The notes: generated from the sequence alone by a model not told the origin. A stretch of DNA of 64,000 nt from Candidatus Parachristensenella avicola (GCA_904420205.1 CAJFUN010000030.1:93718-157717), one strand, 5' to 3'; counted from the stretch's first letter, positions 32,839-43,997 are shown. Numbers and translations are program-made.

Positions 32839-35798
32839 TCCTCCCCAAGCTTGATGGCCTGAGCGATCTTAATGCGGGATACGATGGTGCCCAGGATAGC
32901 AAAGCCCGTAGCCAGCATAAAGGCGATCACGCCGTAAATCTTCAGGTAATCGGATCTGGATGCCACCACAGTGAAGGGAGGCACCTGTTCGGAGGCCGAA
33001 TACACAATGGACAGAAGCGGCACATACAGCTGGCTTGTAAGCGAGCCGATCAGCACGCCAACCAGCACCGCCACCAGGGAAATCATGATCTGCTCGCACA
33101 CCAGAATCCCGATCACTTTTTTCTGCGTCATACCGATGGCGCGCAGGATACCGAATTGCAATTCCCGCCCCCGGATGGACAGCACCCAATAGATGTTAAA
33201 TCCGATCATTGCGATGGCCATGGTGACGAGGAAGCCCAGCGTCAAAGCCCCGTTGGTCCCCTGCAGCAACGCGTCGTTTTTCTGGATGACCAGCTGCTGG
33301 CTGGCGTCTACCAGGCAGGAACCGGAGTCGATCTTCAGGATCGAATTATTCTTCAGCCGCTTAAAGCTATCGGTCATCTCTTGGGTATTGAGCAGCGGGA
33401 TCTCCTTGTCGGCGATATCCTGATAAATCTCGGCCGTGGCCGTCGTCCCGTCGCGTTTGATCCAGTATTGATAGGGTTCGATGGCCGTAATCGCCTGGAC
33501 ATAATCCAGGTTGGCGATCACGAACCGTTCCGAGTCTGCCTCGGTGGGGTTAATCGCCGGCCAGTAGTCGACGAAAGCGTAAATGACGCCTTCCACCTCG
33601 CTCTGGCTGCCCCACGAAAAGCGGATAGGATCGCCTACCGCATAACCGTCCTCCTGGAGCGAGGATGAGGCCAGCACGGCGTTGGGCGCGTTGCTGATCA
33701 GGTTCAGATAAGCATAGATGTGATGGCTCAAATAGTTTCCGCCAGTCCAGACCACCTTGCCGAACTGATCCGGCTCAATCGCCATCAGCCGGGAGGGGAG
33801 GTACTGGTTCTCATCGGTCCGCACCCGAACCTGCTCGGGCATAAAGACCTTGGCGGCTGCCTCCACGCCTTTAATGCTCTCTACCGTTTCAAAGGGAGGT
33901 TCCTTATAGATGACGACTGAATTGGAGCTTGTGCTTGTCGACGAGGTGCTCTGCCCCCTGTCCAGGCTCGGGTTGCTCTCAATCACCACCGAATTGCTGG
34001 GCCATTTTAGCTCCATCACCATGTCGGCTCCAATGGCGTAATGGATCCGGTCTTCGATGTTCTGATTAATGGTCCGAGCCGAGTTTGCCGAGAACACGCC
34101 CACCGACAGCGTCAGGATCAAAAACAGCATGACGAAGGTTTCCCGCCCGCCGGAACGGCCCACCGAGATAAAGGAAGTGTACAGCACCGGGCTCCATACC
34201 CGCCTGCCCAGCCAAAAGATCAGCCGGATGATATAGGGATATAGTCGCAAAAACAGCAGCCCAGCGCCCAGAATAAACAGCGTTGAGATCAAAAACAGCA
34301 ACGGATCCACCGGTGCGGTAATGCTGGCCGCCGCCGCAGCTGCGGTCGCGGTGGCCGCCTGGCTGGAGGCGGCAGCCTGCTCACCCACGCTGATGGTAGC
34401 CTGGCGCAGCTGGTAGCTGTAAAGTCCATAAATCGCAAGGCCCAGGCAGATCACATCCAGGAACATCTTTTGCCACAGCGGCGCGTTCCACTGGCGCGCT
34501 TTCTTCTGCTTGTGCTCCACGATGGTAACGCGGGCAGCCGACATAGCCGGGAACATCATCATGACCACGGTAAAGAGCGCGGCCCCCAACGCATACAGGA
34601 TCACCTGCAGGCCAATATGCACTGGCAGCGTCTTGCGGCCGATGAATTCTAAAAATCCGTTAGATGAGCCCAGCAAGCTGCAGATGCCGTACCCCACAAA
34701 GGGGCCAATCACCAGAGCCACGCCGGCCAGCAGGCAGCTCTGCAGGATATACAGGCGGAAAATCTGCCCGCCCTTGGCACCGCGGCTCTTCAGTACCGCG
34801 ATTTCGTTAGCGTCGTTGGATACCACCATCTGGGATACCATGAAAATGTAGAAGGCCAGCATGATCATGATGGGAACCTGCAGTACCCAAAGCGTAATGC
34901 GCAGCGTGGACTCCCGGGGCCCGTAGCCTTCCAGAATGCTCAGCGCCCCAAAGGTCGCCGAAGTTCCCTCGTAGGAGCCCATCCACTTCTTCTGCTCTTG
35001 GATGGCATTGGTATAGTCCTCGATGCGGTCGATTTTCATCTGTGTATAATCGAGCGCATAGTACCATACCGCGTCACAGAGCATGTTCTGGGTGCCCGCA
35101 ACCTCCTTCATATAGAGGTCCCAATCCATCAACATGGCGGATTTGAACTGGTTCGCCGGCTTATACCACCACAAGTCGTTGCTGTCGGATACGGTATACA
35201 CGCCGACCGGCTTGACATAGAAGGGTTCGTGGGCCTCGGCGCGCAGGGTGACGCTCACCTCATAGACCTCGTCCACATACATATCATAGGACTGCAGCGT
35301 CTCCTCCTGCACCAGCACCTCCATCACGCCGTCCACCAGCTCGCCGGAGGGCATACGGCCCTGTACCAGCTCAATATGGTCGGCAAAATCCTCAAAGGTG
35401 ACGATGGAGAGCTCACGGGTGGGCGGGTCCTTTTCCCGGGGCGTGCGGGGCGTCAGGTTGATATATTTCGTCTCCAGCGACAGCACCGATTCCTTCGCCG
35501 GCAGCCCGATCTCGCTGAGCACCCGCGCGTTGATCTCTTGGTTGAAGTACTCAAAATTCTGCATACGCTTGCTGGGCGCTGCGTGGCTCATAATGTTGGC
35601 CTCAAGCACATATCGGCCGGGGTATTCATTGTTGTTTTCCTGGTAAGACTCGAAGTCCTTCACCAGCATACGCTGGAGGATGGCGTTCGTGTACATCGGG
35701 ATGGCGCTGATCATGGCGACCGCCAGGATCGAACCCACCAGGAGCGCAGCAATGAGGCCTTTATTGTTGAGGATTTTACGCAATACAATAAATAGCAA
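32835..35798 (-). CDS. Large FtsX-like ABC permease (two FtsX domains)
   Basis: 987 residues. An N-terminal helix (ALLVSGSILAVAMISAIPMY-like, about residues 14-34) is followed by a 270-residue extracellular domain. The first FtsX module is around residues 295-420 (NDANEIAVLKSRGAKGGQIF), a middle linker with further helices comes next, a second extracellular domain spans about 580-840, and the C-terminal FtsX module has RGRELQFGILRAIGMTQKKV near residue 880. This is the duplicated MacB/LolCE layout in one chain, so one polypeptide replaces a permease dimer. It moves hydrophobic or peptide cargo or transmits mechanical force, as known for the family. It lies 12 bp after the adaptor gene. Confidence 0.9.
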   Translation of the reverse strand: MLFIVLRKILNNKGLIAALLVGSILAVAMISAIPMYTNAILQRMLVKDFESYQENNNEYPGRYVLEANIMSHAAPSKRMQNFEYFNQEINARVLSEIGLPAKESVLSLETKYINLTPRTPREKDPPTRELSIVTFEDFADHIELVQGRMPSGELVDGVMEVLVQEETLQSYDMYVDEVYEVSVTLRAEAHEPFYVKPVGVYTVSDSNDLWWYKPANQFKSAMLMDWDLYMKEVAGTQNMLCDAVWYYALDYTQMKIDRIEDYTNAIQEQKKWMGSYEGTSATFGALSILEGYGPRESTLRITLWVLQVPIMIMLAFYIFMVSQMVVSNDANEIAVLKSRGAKGGQIFRLYILQSCLLAGVALVIGPFVGYGICSLLGSSNGFLEFIGRKTLPVHIGLQVILYALGAALFTVVMMMFPAMSAARVTIVEHKQKKARQWNAPLWQKMFLDVICLGLAIYGLYSYQLRQATISVGEQAAASSQAATATAAAAAASITAPVDPLLFLISTLFILGAGLLFLRLYPYIIRLIFWLGRRVWSPVLYTSFISVGRSGGRETFVMLFLILTLSVGVFSANSARTINQNIEDRIHYAIGADMVMELKWPSNSVVIESNPSLDRGQSTSSTSTSSNSVVIYKEPPFETVESIKGVEAAAKVFMPEQVRVRTDENQYLPSRLMAIEPDQFGKVVWTGGNYLSHHIYAYLNLISNAPNAVLASSSLQEDGYAVGDPIRFSWGSQSEVEGVIYAFVDYWPAINPTEADSERFVIANLDYVQAITAIEPYQYWIKRDGTTATAEIYQDIADKEIPLLNTQEMTDSFKRLKNNSILKIDSGSCLVDASQQLVIQKNDALLQGTNGALTLGFLVTMAIAMIGFNIYWVLSIRGRELQFGILRAIGMTQKKVIGILVCEQIMISLVAVLVGVLIGSLTSQLYVPLLSIVYSASEQVPPFTVVASRSDYLKIYGVIAFMLATGFAILGTIVSRIKIAQAIKLGED

Positions 35799-35810
35799 TT
35801 GCTGTCCCTC

Positions 35811-36827
35811 CTATTTTACGATAACCTGCTCTCCCTCTTCCAGGCCGGATACGATCTCATATACGGTGCTGTTGTCCATGGTGCCCTTCAGGCCGACCAC
35901 CACGTCCTTCTCCACCTTCACGCCGTCCTGCAGCACCTGCACATAGTTACGGCCGTTGTATTCGCGAAGCACGTTGGTGGGGATGGTCAGCACGTCCTCC
36001 CGGCTGTTGGCCACCATCGTGACCTGCGCCTCGCGGCCCAGCGTCTTCAGCTCCTCCGGCAGATCGTACACCTCAAAGACCGCATAGGAGTCGTCGGTGT
36101 TCTCCTCCAGGGTCTCTGGCTCGTCATAGGGGCTCTGCACCACCTTGCCCTTGAACTCCTGATCCTTGATCTTCACCGTCACGTCCCGGCCGTTTATGAA
36201 ATCATAGGAGCTTTCGCCGGTCACCACCAGCAGCACCTCGCTGGGATCGGAAATGGAGACATAGCTCTTATAGGGCTCCAGGGTATCGCCCACCTTCATC
36301 TCGGCCAGATAGGTAATTTTACCGCTGATGGGCGCCTTCAGCTGCGTGTTCTCCAGCTTTTTCTCCAGGTGATCCATCTCCAGCTTCGCCAAGTCCACCT
36401 GATACTGCTGCATTTTGCGGTTATAGCTGCCGGAGGTCCGCTTCAGCGTGGCCTCCTGGATCTCGTAGCGAATCTTGGCGCTCTCATATTGATACTGCAA
36501 ATCGTCTGCCGTCAGCTCCAGGAGTACGTCGCCTTCCTTCACGTCGGCGCCGTAGGAGGTAAGGATCTTGGCCAAGCGGCCATCGGTGGCCTCAAAGAAA
36601 ACCTCGCTGGTCTTGGAAGAGCGGAATACGCCGTTCCCATTCTTTTCCTCCACCACATTTCCCCGGGTCACCGGGACCGTCACATATTCCACCTCCTTGG
36701 TTTCCACCAGCGGCGGTGCCAGCGTCTCTTCCTCGGTCGGCAGCAGATAGCTGCATCCTGCCATTGCACATGTCAGAGCGCCGGCCAGTCCCCAGGTCAA
36801 CGCCCGTTTTGCGAACCCCTTCGTCAT
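35811..36827 (-). CDS. MacA/HlyD-like membrane-fusion adaptor lipoprotein
   Basis: 338 residues. The signal peptide ends in a lipobox (CAMAGC|SYLL), so it is a lipoprotein on the outer face of the membrane. The barrel-sandwich/lipoyl-like half reads TSEVFFEATDGRLAKILTSY and GADVKEGDVLLELTADDLQ, a short coiled-coil hairpin follows (KMQQYQVDLAKLEMDHLEKK), then a second lipoyl half (LKAPISGKITYLAEMKVGDT) and a beta barrel. It is the first gene of the MacAB-like operon and should deliver cargo or gate the permease. The gene starts 29 bp after araB ends, with no terminator between. Confidence 0.9.
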   Translation of the reverse strand: MTKGFAKRALTWGLAGALTCAMAGCSYLLPTEEETLAPPLVETKEVEYVTVPVTRGNVVEEKNGNGVFRSSKTSEVFFEATDGRLAKILTSYGADVKEGDVLLELTADDLQYQYESAKIRYEIQEATLKRTSGSYNRKMQQYQVDLAKLEMDHLEKKLENTQLKAPISGKITYLAEMKVGDTLEPYKSYVSISDPSEVLLVVTGESSYDFINGRDVTVKIKDQEFKGKVVQSPYDEPETLEENTDDSYAVFEVYDLPEELKTLGREAQVTMVANSREDVLTIPTNVLREYNGRNYVQVLQDGVKVEKDVVVGLKGTMDNSTVYEIVSGLEEGEQVIVK

Positions 36828-36856
36828 TTTTGCATCCTCCTCTTATTGCTTCTCTT

Positions 36857-38536
36857 TTATCGCGATAGAGCCGTTTCCCGCAGCCGCTTTAGCCGCTTCA
36901 TCACGTCGTTACCGCCTTGCCCAAAGTAATCGTGCAGCCGCTTATACTCCGCATACAGCTGATCATATGCCGCCTGGCGGCCGGCATCCGGCCGGTATAC
37001 CGTATCCCGGGTCCGTCCCATTGCCCGGGCGGCCTCGGCGATCGAGCCGTATCCGCCGGCCGCCTCCCCGGCCGCTACCGCGCCGAACATGGCACTGCCC
37101 ACGGCGGGCGCCTGCGCGGATTGACCGATGCGGATCTCCCGGCCTGTTACGTCAGCGTATATCTGCATCAGCAGCGCATTCTTCTGAGCAATCCCGCCCG
37201 CTGCATACAGCCGTTCGATGGGGACGCCTGCCTCGTCAAAGGCTTCGATGATCCGGCGCGTACCGTAGGCAGTCGCCTCGATCAGCGCGCGGTATATCTC
37301 CTCCGGCCTTGTCTGCAGCGTCATGCCCAGCATCATGCCCGTCAGATCCACGTCCACCAGCACCGAACGGTTTCCGTTCCACCAATCCAGCGCCACCAGG
37401 CCGCTTTCGCCTACCGCCAGCTGAGCCGCCTTGCGCTCCAGCAGCGCATGGACGGAAATTCCTTCTTCCCGGGCCTGCATGGCATAGGCTTCCGGCAGCG
37501 CATTTTTGACGAACCACTCAAAATGATCGCCCACGCAGCTCTGCCCGGCTTCATAGCCGAGCAGCCCCGGCAGCACCGCGTCCTCCACTACGCCGCAGAT
37601 GCCCGGCACCAAAATTTCCTCCCGCCCGCAAAGAATATGGCAGGTCGAGGTACCCATAATCATCAGCATGTCGCCGGTGCCGGTAATGCCCACGGCCGGC
37701 ACGGTCACATGGGCGTCAATGTTGGCCACGGCCACGGCTGTCCCCGGCATCAGGCCCATGCGCTGCGCCATGCCCGGGCAAAGGGCGCCCGCCTTCGCAC
37801 CCTGTGGAAGTACCGGCCCGGCCAGCTTTTCCTCCACAAAATGCTCCATTCGCGGATCCAGGGCGCTGAAAAATGCATCGCTTGGGTAGCCGGCCCGCTT
37901 GTTCCACAGGTTCTTATAGCCGGCCATGCTGGCATTGCGGGTCAGCTGGCCCGTCAGCTGCCAGATAACCCAGTCGGCCGCCTCCACAAAGGTATCCGCC
38001 TCATCATAGACCGTCGGATCCTCTTCCAGGATCTGCATAACTTTGGGCACCATCCACTCCGAGGAAATCTTACCTCCATATCGCTTAAGGAAATCCTCCC
38101 CCCGCTCCTGTGCCACGTGGTTGAGGCGGTTCGCTTGGGCCTGGGCTGCATGGTGCTTCCATAGCTTGACCCAGGCATGCGGCCGGTGCGCATATTCCTC
38201 CATCAGGCATAAGGCCCGTCCGTCGGCTTTGGCCGGGAGCATGGTGCAGGCGGTAAAGTCGATGCCAAGCCCAATAACCTGCTCCGGCGATACGCCTCCC
38301 TGGCGGATCACGTCGGGCACCGTCCTTTCCAGCACCTGCAGATAGTCGGCCGGATGCTGAAGCGCCCAATCCGCCCCCAATCGCTGCCCGTCGGGCAAAG
38401 ATCGATCCATAACGCCGTGGGGATATTCCCACACGCTGGCGGCCAGCTCGCGGGCCGTCCCCAGTTCTACCAGCACGGCCCGGCCCGATTGGGTGCCAAA
38501 GTCGATTCCCACCGCATACGCTTGCTTTTGATTCAT
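36857..38536 (-). CDS. araB: Ribulokinase
   Basis: FGGY-family sugar kinase phosphorylating L-ribulose (ATP to ribulose-5-phosphate) in arabinose catabolism. 559 residues, the AraB length. N-terminal phosphate site [31 protein letters not shown] near residue 90, ATP-site glycines in [13 protein letters not shown], and [19 protein letters not shown] near residue 480. The ribosome site GGAAGGAAG stands before the ATG. No araA or araD is adjacent in the window. Another pentulose kinase of the FGGY family cannot be excluded, but the match to AraB is close. Confidence 0.92.
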   Translation of the reverse strand: MNQKQAYAVGIDFGTQSGRAVLVELGTARELAASVWEYPHGVMDRSLPDGQRLGADWALQHPADYLQVLERTVPDVIRQGGVSPEQVIGLGIDFTACTMLPAKADGRALCLMEEYAHRPHAWVKLWKHHAAQAQANRLNHVAQERGEDFLKRYGGKISSEWMVPKVMQILEEDPTVYDEADTFVEAADWVIWQLTGQLTRNASMAGYKNLWNKRAGYPSDAFFSALDPRMEHFVEEKLAGPVLPQGAKAGALCPGMAQRMGLMPGTAVAVANIDAHVTVPAVGITGTGDMLMIMGTSTCHILCGREEILVPGICGVVEDAVLPGLLGYEAGQSCVGDHFEWFVKNALPEAYAMQAREEGISVHALLERKAAQLAVGESGLVALDWWNGNRSVLVDVDLTGMMLGMTLQTRPEEIYRALIEATAYGTRRIIEAFDEAGVPIERLYAAGGIAQKNALLMQIYADVTGREIRIGQSAQAPAVGSAMFGAVAAGEAAGGYGSIAEAARAMGRTRDTVYRPDAGRQAAYDQLYAEYKRLHDYFGQGGNDVMKRLKRLRETALSR

Positions 38537-38686
38537 CGCGTTCTTCCTTCCAGTACAAAATCCTGCATAGATAGAGCCTTTTATTTGTTTATTTTACCGC
38601 TTTTTCGCTGGTTTGAACATGTTCGCATCGTACGGAATCCAATTAGCCCGCCAACAAAATGCTCCATAACCGGGCCGGGCACAAAA

Positions 38687-38713
38687 AAATCGCGAAGCTG
38701 CGCTTCGCGATTT
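38687..38713 (-). terminator. Terminator after parC
   Basis: Twelve-pair stem AAATCGCGAAGC / GCTTCGCGATTT with a 3-base loop and a TTTTTTT run on the minus strand, about 40 bp past the topoisomerase gene. Confidence 0.85.
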
Positions 38714-38751
38714 GATAAAATACACCATACTCGGGGTCATTCCATACAGTA

Positions 38752-41217
38752 TCAGTCTAAGCATAGAAAGCAGTTCACAATCTCATTTCCCAGCACCACC
38801 ATGATCCCGGTGGGCGCTCCCCGGCCCTCCAGCTTTTCTACCGGCAGCTCCTCTGCGGCCAGCAGCACCTTTTCCCCGCTGGACATTTCTACCTGCAGGC
38901 GGCTTTGGAGCGTCACCGGGACGGCGCAGGCCAGCGTCCGGCCATTGGCGCCATTTTTATAGAAGGCGACCGCTCGCATTCCTTTGCCGCCGCGGTTCTG
39001 CGCGGAAAAGGCCATATAGGGGAGGCGCTTGCCATAGCCTGCGTCGGTAATTAAGGCGATCTGCTCCTCCGGCTCCAGCTGCGTGGCCAGCAGGATCTCG
39101 TCATCCCCGTCCAAGGTCATCACCTTCACGCCCCGGGTCGCCCGCCCCTGGACGGGAATCTGGCTGTGACGGGTCATCAGGGCCATACCATGGCGGGACA
39201 GCAGCGCTAGGCCTGCCCCCCGCTTGACCCATTGCACGGCGATTAGCTCGTCGCCCTCCCGCACGGCGCAAGCCGTCAGCTTACGCATCCGCGTCACATA
39301 GTCGGCTGCCGCGCTCTTTTTGCCCATGCCGCCTTTTGTAATAAAGAGCAGCTCGCCTTGCTCCGGCCAGGCTTCATAAACAAAAGCCGCTACCACGCGT
39401 TCGCCTTTGGCAAACCCATTGTGCAGCGCAAAAAGGGCCGCCCCCTTATCCCGCCACCGTCCTTCGGGCAGCTCGCTAACCGGAATCTGCAGCATGGCGC
39501 CGCTGGAGGAAAATAGATAAAGCCGATGGGCCGTCGTCGCTTCCAGGCAACACAGCGGCCCATCGTCGGGGGCTAAATCCTCCATACCGGTTTCCCGGTT
39601 GGAACGCTGGTAGGCCTTCTCCGATATGCGCTTGACATAACCTGCCCGGGTTACCGTCACCCGCACATCTTCCACCACGATATAGTCCTCTGGATTAAAG
39701 CCCTCCTCGTCGGCCGTATCTTCGATGGTTGTGCGCCGCGGCGTATCGTACCGCTTCGCGATCTCCAGCATCTCGGCCTTGATTACCTCCATCAGCTTTT
39801 TGCGGCTCTTAAGGATGGCTTTCAGCCGGGTAATCTGCTTACGCACCGCCTCCAGCTCGGCCACGATCTTGTCAACCTCCAGCGCTGTCAGCCGAGCCAA
39901 ACGCATATCCAGGATGGCCTGCGCCTGCACGCTGGTCAGGTCGAAGCGCTTCATCAGGGCTTTCTGCGCCTCCCGGGTAGAGGGCGATGCCTTGATGATG
40001 GCGATTACCTCGTCGATATTCTGAATGGCGATATACAGCCCCTCCAGGATATGCTCCCGCTCCTCGGCCCGCTCCAAGTCATAGCGGGTGCGCAGGGTTA
40101 CCACCTTCTCCTGGTGGGCAATATAGTACCGGTTTATCTCCCGAAGTGGGAGTTGGCGGGGTTTTCCATCGGCAATGGCTACCATGTTCACGCCGAAATT
40201 CACCTGTAGATCCGAGTATTTGTAGAGATACTGCAGGATTTTCTGGGCGTCGGCGCCCTTTTTCAGCTCGATCACCGCCCGGAGCCCGTTGCGGTCCGAT
40301 TCATCTCGAATATCCCCGATGCCGCCCAGCGCGTCTTTACGCTCCTGGGAGAGGCGTTGGATCTTCTCCAGCATAGCCGCCTTATTCACTTGATAGGGGA
40401 TCTCGTGGATCACGATCTGGCTGCGTCCGCCGGGCAGCTCCTCAATTTCGCATCGGGAGCGCACGGCGACGCGGCCGCGGCCCGTTTCATAAGCCGCCTC
40501 CAAATCGCCGGGGTTGACGATGATGCCGCCGGTGGGGAAATCCGGAGCAGGCAAATACTGCATAAGTTCCCGCGTGGTGATTTCGGGATTATCCATTTGC
40601 GCAATAACCGCCCGCACCGTCTCTCCCAGGTTATGCGGCGGGATCGAGGTGGCCAGTCCCACGGCGATGCCCATCGCCCCATTAACCAGCAGGTTGGGGA
40701 AGCGGCCGGGCAGGATGTCCGGCTCCTTGAGCGTATCATCAAAGTTCAGGCTGAAGGGGACGGTCTCCTTCTCGATATCCCGCAGCAGCTCCAGGGCCAA
40801 AGGCGCCATACGCACCTCGGTATAGCGCATGGCTGCCGCCGAATCCCCGTCGATGGAGCCAAAGTTGCCATGGCCGTCCACCAGCGGCGCGCGCATCACA
40901 AAGTCCTGGGCCATACGGACCATGGCGTCATAAATCGAGGAATCGCCGTGGGGATGATATTTACCCATGGCGTCGCCGGCCACGCGGGCCGATTTCTTAT
41001 GGGGTTTATCCGGCGTGTTGCCCAGCTCCATCATGGTGTAGAGGATGCGCCGCTGTACCGGCTTGAGTCCGTCCTCCACCCGGGGCAGCGCCCGGTCCAT
41101 GATGACGTATTCCGCATAGGGAATCATGGAGTCGCGCATAACCTCCTCCATGGGCTGCTGCACGATCACCTCCGGCTTTGCCGGCGGCTGCTGGCCTGCG
41201 GCCTTTTTCCTGGGCAT
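38752..41217 (-). CDS. parC: DNA topoisomerase IV subunit A-like (GyrA/ParC family)
   Basis: 821 residues, type IIA topoisomerase DNA-cleaving subunit. The catalytic Tyr132 is in [10 protein letters not shown], and the quinolone region [20 protein letters not shown] keeps Ser93 and Asp97 (sensitive-type residues). The coiled-coil tower and the six-bladed C-terminal domain follow. At blade 1, where GyrA has the QRRGGKG box, this protein reads [13 protein letters not shown], so the GyrA box is missing; an NRGGKG-like motif occurs only in a late blade. That favours topoisomerase IV or a second, non-wrapping gyrase. It directly follows its partner gene (adjacent stop and start). Confidence 0.85.
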   Translation of the reverse strand: MPRKKAAGQQPPAKPEVIVQQPMEEVMRDSMIPYAEYVIMDRALPRVEDGLKPVQRRILYTMMELGNTPDKPHKKSARVAGDAMGKYHPHGDSSIYDAMVRMAQDFVMRAPLVDGHGNFGSIDGDSAAAMRYTEVRMAPLALELLRDIEKETVPFSLNFDDTLKEPDILPGRFPNLLVNGAMGIAVGLATSIPPHNLGETVRAVIAQMDNPEITTRELMQYLPAPDFPTGGIIVNPGDLEAAYETGRGRVAVRSRCEIEELPGGRSQIVIHEIPYQVNKAAMLEKIQRLSQERKDALGGIGDIRDESDRNGLRAVIELKKGADAQKILQYLYKYSDLQVNFGVNMVAIADGKPRQLPLREINRYYIAHQEKVVTLRTRYDLERAEEREHILEGLYIAIQNIDEVIAIIKASPSTREAQKALMKRFDLTSVQAQAILDMRLARLTALEVDKIVAELEAVRKQITRLKAILKSRKKLMEVIKAEMLEIAKRYDTPRRTTIEDTADEEGFNPEDYIVVEDVRVTVTRAGYVKRISEKAYQRSNRETGMEDLAPDDGPLCCLEATTAHRLYLFSSSGAMLQIPVSELPEGRWRDKGAALFALHNGFAKGERVVAAFVYEAWPEQGELLFITKGGMGKKSAAADYVTRMRKLTACAVREGDELIAVQWVKRGAGLALLSRHGMALMTRHSQIPVQGRATRGVKVMTLDGDDEILLATQLEPEEQIALITDAGYGKRLPYMAFSAQNRGGKGMRAVAFYKNGANGRTLACAVPVTLQSRLQVEMSSGEKVLLAAEELPVEKLEGRGAPTGIMVVLGNEIVNCFLCLD

Positions 41218-43173
41218 TTACCGTCCCCCTCCCATCTTTTCAAAGTCGTCCTGCCGATTAAAATCTGCATGCTCGGTGATATACACCCGCCTTGGTTCCA
41301 CCTTATCCCCCATGAGCAGGGTGATAAGCCGGTCGGCCTCAGCCGCATCCTCAATGGTCACTTGTATAAGCTTGCGCCCGTCAGGGTTCATGGTGGTTTC
41401 CCAGAGCTGCTCGGGATTCATCTCACCGAGTCCCTTATATCGCTGCAGCGTATAGCCGCGACTCAGCCCCTGGGTGACCCGGGCAAGCTCCTTGTCGTCA
41501 TAGCAGTAGGTGACCTTATTGCCCTGGGCCACTTTATAGAGGGGAGGTTGGCCGATATAGACGTGCCCCTGGGTCACCAGATCCTTCATGTACCGGAAGA
41601 AAAAGGTCAGCAGGATGGCCCGAATATGGGCGCCGTCCTGGTCGGCGTCCGAAAGGATAATGACCTTATGGTATTTAAGCGTATCAACATTGAAATGCTC
41701 GTCGATACCGCACCCCAGCGCGGCGATGATGGTGCGGAATTCTTCGTTGGCCAGCACGGCGTCTAGCCGCTTCTTCTCTGCGTTCAGCGGCTTGCCGCGC
41801 AGCGGCAGGATGGCCTGGAAACGGCGGTCGCGCCCCTGCTTGGCCGAGCCGCCGGCGGAATCGCCCTCCACGATAAAAAGCTCATTGGCCTCGGCGTTCT
41901 TACCGGAGCAGGCGGAAAGCTTACCCACCAGCGGCGCCACGTCCAGCGCATTTTTCTCCCGGGCAAGGTCGCTGGCCCGGCGGGCCGCATCCCGCACCCG
42001 TGCGGCTTTCACCGCCTTCTCCAGGATTTTCCCGATCAGCTCTCCATGGTCGGGATCCTCCAGATAAGCGCTCAGCCGCTCGGTGACGATGGCCTCCACC
42101 GCTTTGCGGGCTTCCACGTTGCCTAGGCGCGTCTTAGTCTGACCGTCGAACTGCACATTGGTCATTTTCAGGCACAGTACCGCCGTCATGCCCTCCCGGA
42201 AATCCTCACCGGATAGGGGCTTGTCCTTCTCCTTGAGCGTCCCCGTTTTTCGGGCGTATTCATTCAGCACCTTGGTCATCGCTGTCTTAAAGCCCGTCTC
42301 ATGGGTGCCGCCCTCGGTCGTAGGGATGTTGTTCACATAAGAAAATAAGCTTTCGGTATATCCGTCGGTGAATTGAATCGCGCACTGCATGGTCACGTCG
42401 TCGCGGCTACCGGAAAGCTCCATGACTTCGGCGCTCAGCGGCGTCTTATCCTCGTTCAGATAACGGACATAGTCGGCGATCCCGCCTTCAAAATGATAAG
42501 CGGCCCGGTAGGGTTCAGCCTCCCGCAGGTCGGCGAACTCCACCCGCAGCCCCCGGTTCAAATAAGCCAGCTCCCGCAGCCGGCGGTCGATGGTGTCCCG
42601 GTTCCACTTGACGGTATCAAACACTGCCGGGTCCGGTTGGAAAGTAACCTTTGTGCCGGTTTCCGCGCTCTTTCCCACCACCTGCAGCGGCCCCTTGGGC
42701 ACACCGGGCGTCACCTTCTTGTTGCCTTTGGCCTTGGATTCAAATTCAATTCGGTAGGCCTTGCCGTCCCGATATACCTCCACGGTCATGAAGCTTGACA
42801 GCGCGTTCACCACCGAAGCGCCTACGCCGTGCAATCCACCGGAATAAGTATAGCTTTTGCCGCCGAACTTACCGCCGGCATGCAGCTGCGTATAGACGAC
42901 TTCCACGCCCGAAACCTTCATTGTGGGATGGATATCGGTGGGTACGCCGCGGCCATTGTCGGTCACAGTGGCCGAGCCATCCTGATTGAGCGTTACCGTC
43001 ACAAGGTCCGCATAGCCGCCCATTGCCTCGTCTATAGCGTTATCCACAATTTCCCAGAGCATATGATGCAGGCCGCGGCTGCCTGTGGAGCCGATGTACA
43101 TGCCCGGCCGCACCCGTACGGCGTTGAGCCCCTCCAGCACCTGGATGTCGCTGGCCTGATATTCGTTTCCCAT
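41218..43173 (-). CDS. parE: DNA topoisomerase IV subunit B-like (GyrB/ParE family)
   Basis: 651 residues. GHKL ATPase domain with [31 protein letters not shown] and [15 protein letters not shown], then the transducer, then the TOPRIM domain with [19 protein letters not shown] and the DADQDGAHI Mg site, ending in [19 protein letters not shown]. The frame is open 20 codons further upstream, but GCAGGAGGAATACC stands before the ATG at 43173. It is co-transcribed with the parC-like gene, the order typical of parE-parC. GyrB assignment cannot be fully excluded because the families overlap. Confidence 0.85.
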   Translation of the reverse strand: MGNEYQASDIQVLEGLNAVRVRPGMYIGSTGSRGLHHMLWEIVDNAIDEAMGGYADLVTVTLNQDGSATVTDNGRGVPTDIHPTMKVSGVEVVYTQLHAGGKFGGKSYTYSGGLHGVGASVVNALSSFMTVEVYRDGKAYRIEFESKAKGNKKVTPGVPKGPLQVVGKSAETGTKVTFQPDPAVFDTVKWNRDTIDRRLRELAYLNRGLRVEFADLREAEPYRAAYHFEGGIADYVRYLNEDKTPLSAEVMELSGSRDDVTMQCAIQFTDGYTESLFSYVNNIPTTEGGTHETGFKTAMTKVLNEYARKTGTLKEKDKPLSGEDFREGMTAVLCLKMTNVQFDGQTKTRLGNVEARKAVEAIVTERLSAYLEDPDHGELIGKILEKAVKAARVRDAARRASDLAREKNALDVAPLVGKLSACSGKNAEANELFIVEGDSAGGSAKQGRDRRFQAILPLRGKPLNAEKKRLDAVLANEEFRTIIAALGCGIDEHFNVDTLKYHKVIILSDADQDGAHIRAILLTFFFRYMKDLVTQGHVYIGQPPLYKVAQGNKVTYCYDDKELARVTQGLSRGYTLQRYKGLGEMNPEQLWETTMNPDGRKLIQVTIEDAAEADRLITLLMGDKVEPRRVYITEHADFNRQDDFEKMGGGR

Positions 43174-43242
43174 GGTATTCCTCCTGCGGCCCGCCTCCTC
43201 CCAGAGGCCCTTTTTGCCTGTATTTTCAATCAAAACCTAGCT

Positions 43243-43272
43243 ATTATAGCATAGAGGCGGCGGCAAAGTCAA
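43243..43272 (-). promoter_or_regulatory. Promoter of the topoisomerase operon
   Basis: On the minus strand TTGACT (43272-43267), 18 bases and TATAAT (43248-43243), with a leader of about 65 bases to the parE start. It lies back to back with a promoter for the LRR gene. Confidence 0.75.
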
Positions 43273-43280
43273 AACCCGGC

Positions 43281-43310
43281 TTGACCGTCAGCGCCGCTCC
43301 ATGCTACAGT
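43281..43310 (+). promoter_or_regulatory. Promoter of the LRR-protein gene
   Basis: TTGACC (43281-43286), 18 bases, TACAGT (43305-43310). The -35 is good and the -10 moderate. The start codon follows 82 bases later. Confidence 0.55.
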
Positions 43311-43392
43311 ACACATAAGAAAAAAGGCCCGCCGCTCTCCCAATAGGCCGCGGCGAAACTGCGTATCCCTTCACCTGGAAAGGAGGTATCCC

Positions 43393-43947
43393 ATGGTTCA
43401 TGACGCCAGACTGGCCGCACTGCTGGCCGAGCTGCCCCCTCGTCGGGTTTACCGCATTCTCGATAACGATTCCTATACCGCCTCCTTTTGGGCGCAATGC
43501 GGCTGCCTGCGGGCGGAGTTTACCGGCGACCCCTTCCCCGACCTATACGACGGAACGGTCAGCTACCATGGCCACAGGCTGCCTTTCCGCGGCGCGGTGC
43601 GCCAAAGCGAGGCGCACCCACCCTTAAGCGGTACGCAGGCGCTTCAAGCCGCAGCCCATAGCGGAATCCGCCGTCTTGTCCTGCCGGAGGATACCTCCAG
43701 CTTGGAGGAACCGCTTAGCCTGCCGAATCTGGAAGAGCTGGTCATCCCCGATGGGTATCGCATCCCCAACGCCGCCTTTGCCCAATGCGACGCGCTGAAG
43801 CGCATCTGGTTCGCGGGCGAATGCGAACTGGCTCCCAGCGCCTTTGACGCCGCCCCGCAGCTTACGCTTTACTGCTATGAGCACGCATCGCCCTATGAAT
43901 ATGCAGTCCGGCGCGGTCTGCCTCTCGTCGTGCTGCGCCGGCCATAA
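43393..43947 (+). CDS. Small BspA-type leucine-rich repeat protein
   Basis: 184 residues, cytoplasmic (no signal peptide). The second half has two to three BspA-type LRR units: LRVLxxP-like RRLVLPEDTSSLEEPLSLP, then NLEELVIPDGYRIPNAAFAQ and CDALKRIWFAGEC, closing with SPYEYAVRRGLPLVVL, the usual terminal cap of such repeats. The first 75 residues are unassigned and include the Cys pair QCGCLRAEF. AAAGGAGG precedes the ATG. It is transcribed divergently from the topoisomerase operon. The function is unknown; LRR domains generally bind proteins. Confidence 0.75.
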   Translation: MVHDARLAALLAELPPRRVYRILDNDSYTASFWAQCGCLRAEFTGDPFPDLYDGTVSYHGHRLPFRGAVRQSEAHPPLSGTQALQAAAHSGIRRLVLPEDTSSLEEPLSLPNLEELVIPDGYRIPNAAFAQCDALKRIWFAGECELAPSAFDAAPQLTLYCYEHASPYEYAVRRGLPLVVLRRP

Positions 43948-43963
43948 TCCCCCGCAAGAAATC

Positions 43964-43997
43964 CAAAGGCTCGCATGATTTGCGAGCCTTTGATTGT
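43964..43997 (+). terminator. Terminator after the LRR-protein gene
   Basis: Twelve-pair perfect stem CAAAGGCTCGCA / TGCGAGCCTTTG with a 5-base loop, then ATTGTGTTTTC. It lies 16 bases after the stop codon. Confidence 0.8.

Noticed and set aside
35799..36929. 376-codon plus-strand frame opposite the adaptor gene
   Set aside because: His/Leu-rich antisense shadow; the adaptor on the minus strand has lipobox and lipoyl motifs.
38752..41217. Gyrase subunit A (gyrA)
   Set aside because: The GyrA box is missing at blade 1, so parC-like is preferred, though gyrase is not excluded.
40357..41766. 469-codon plus-strand frame across parC/parE
   Set aside because: A His/Gly-rich shadow of two real topoisomerase genes, typical of GC-rich antisense frames.
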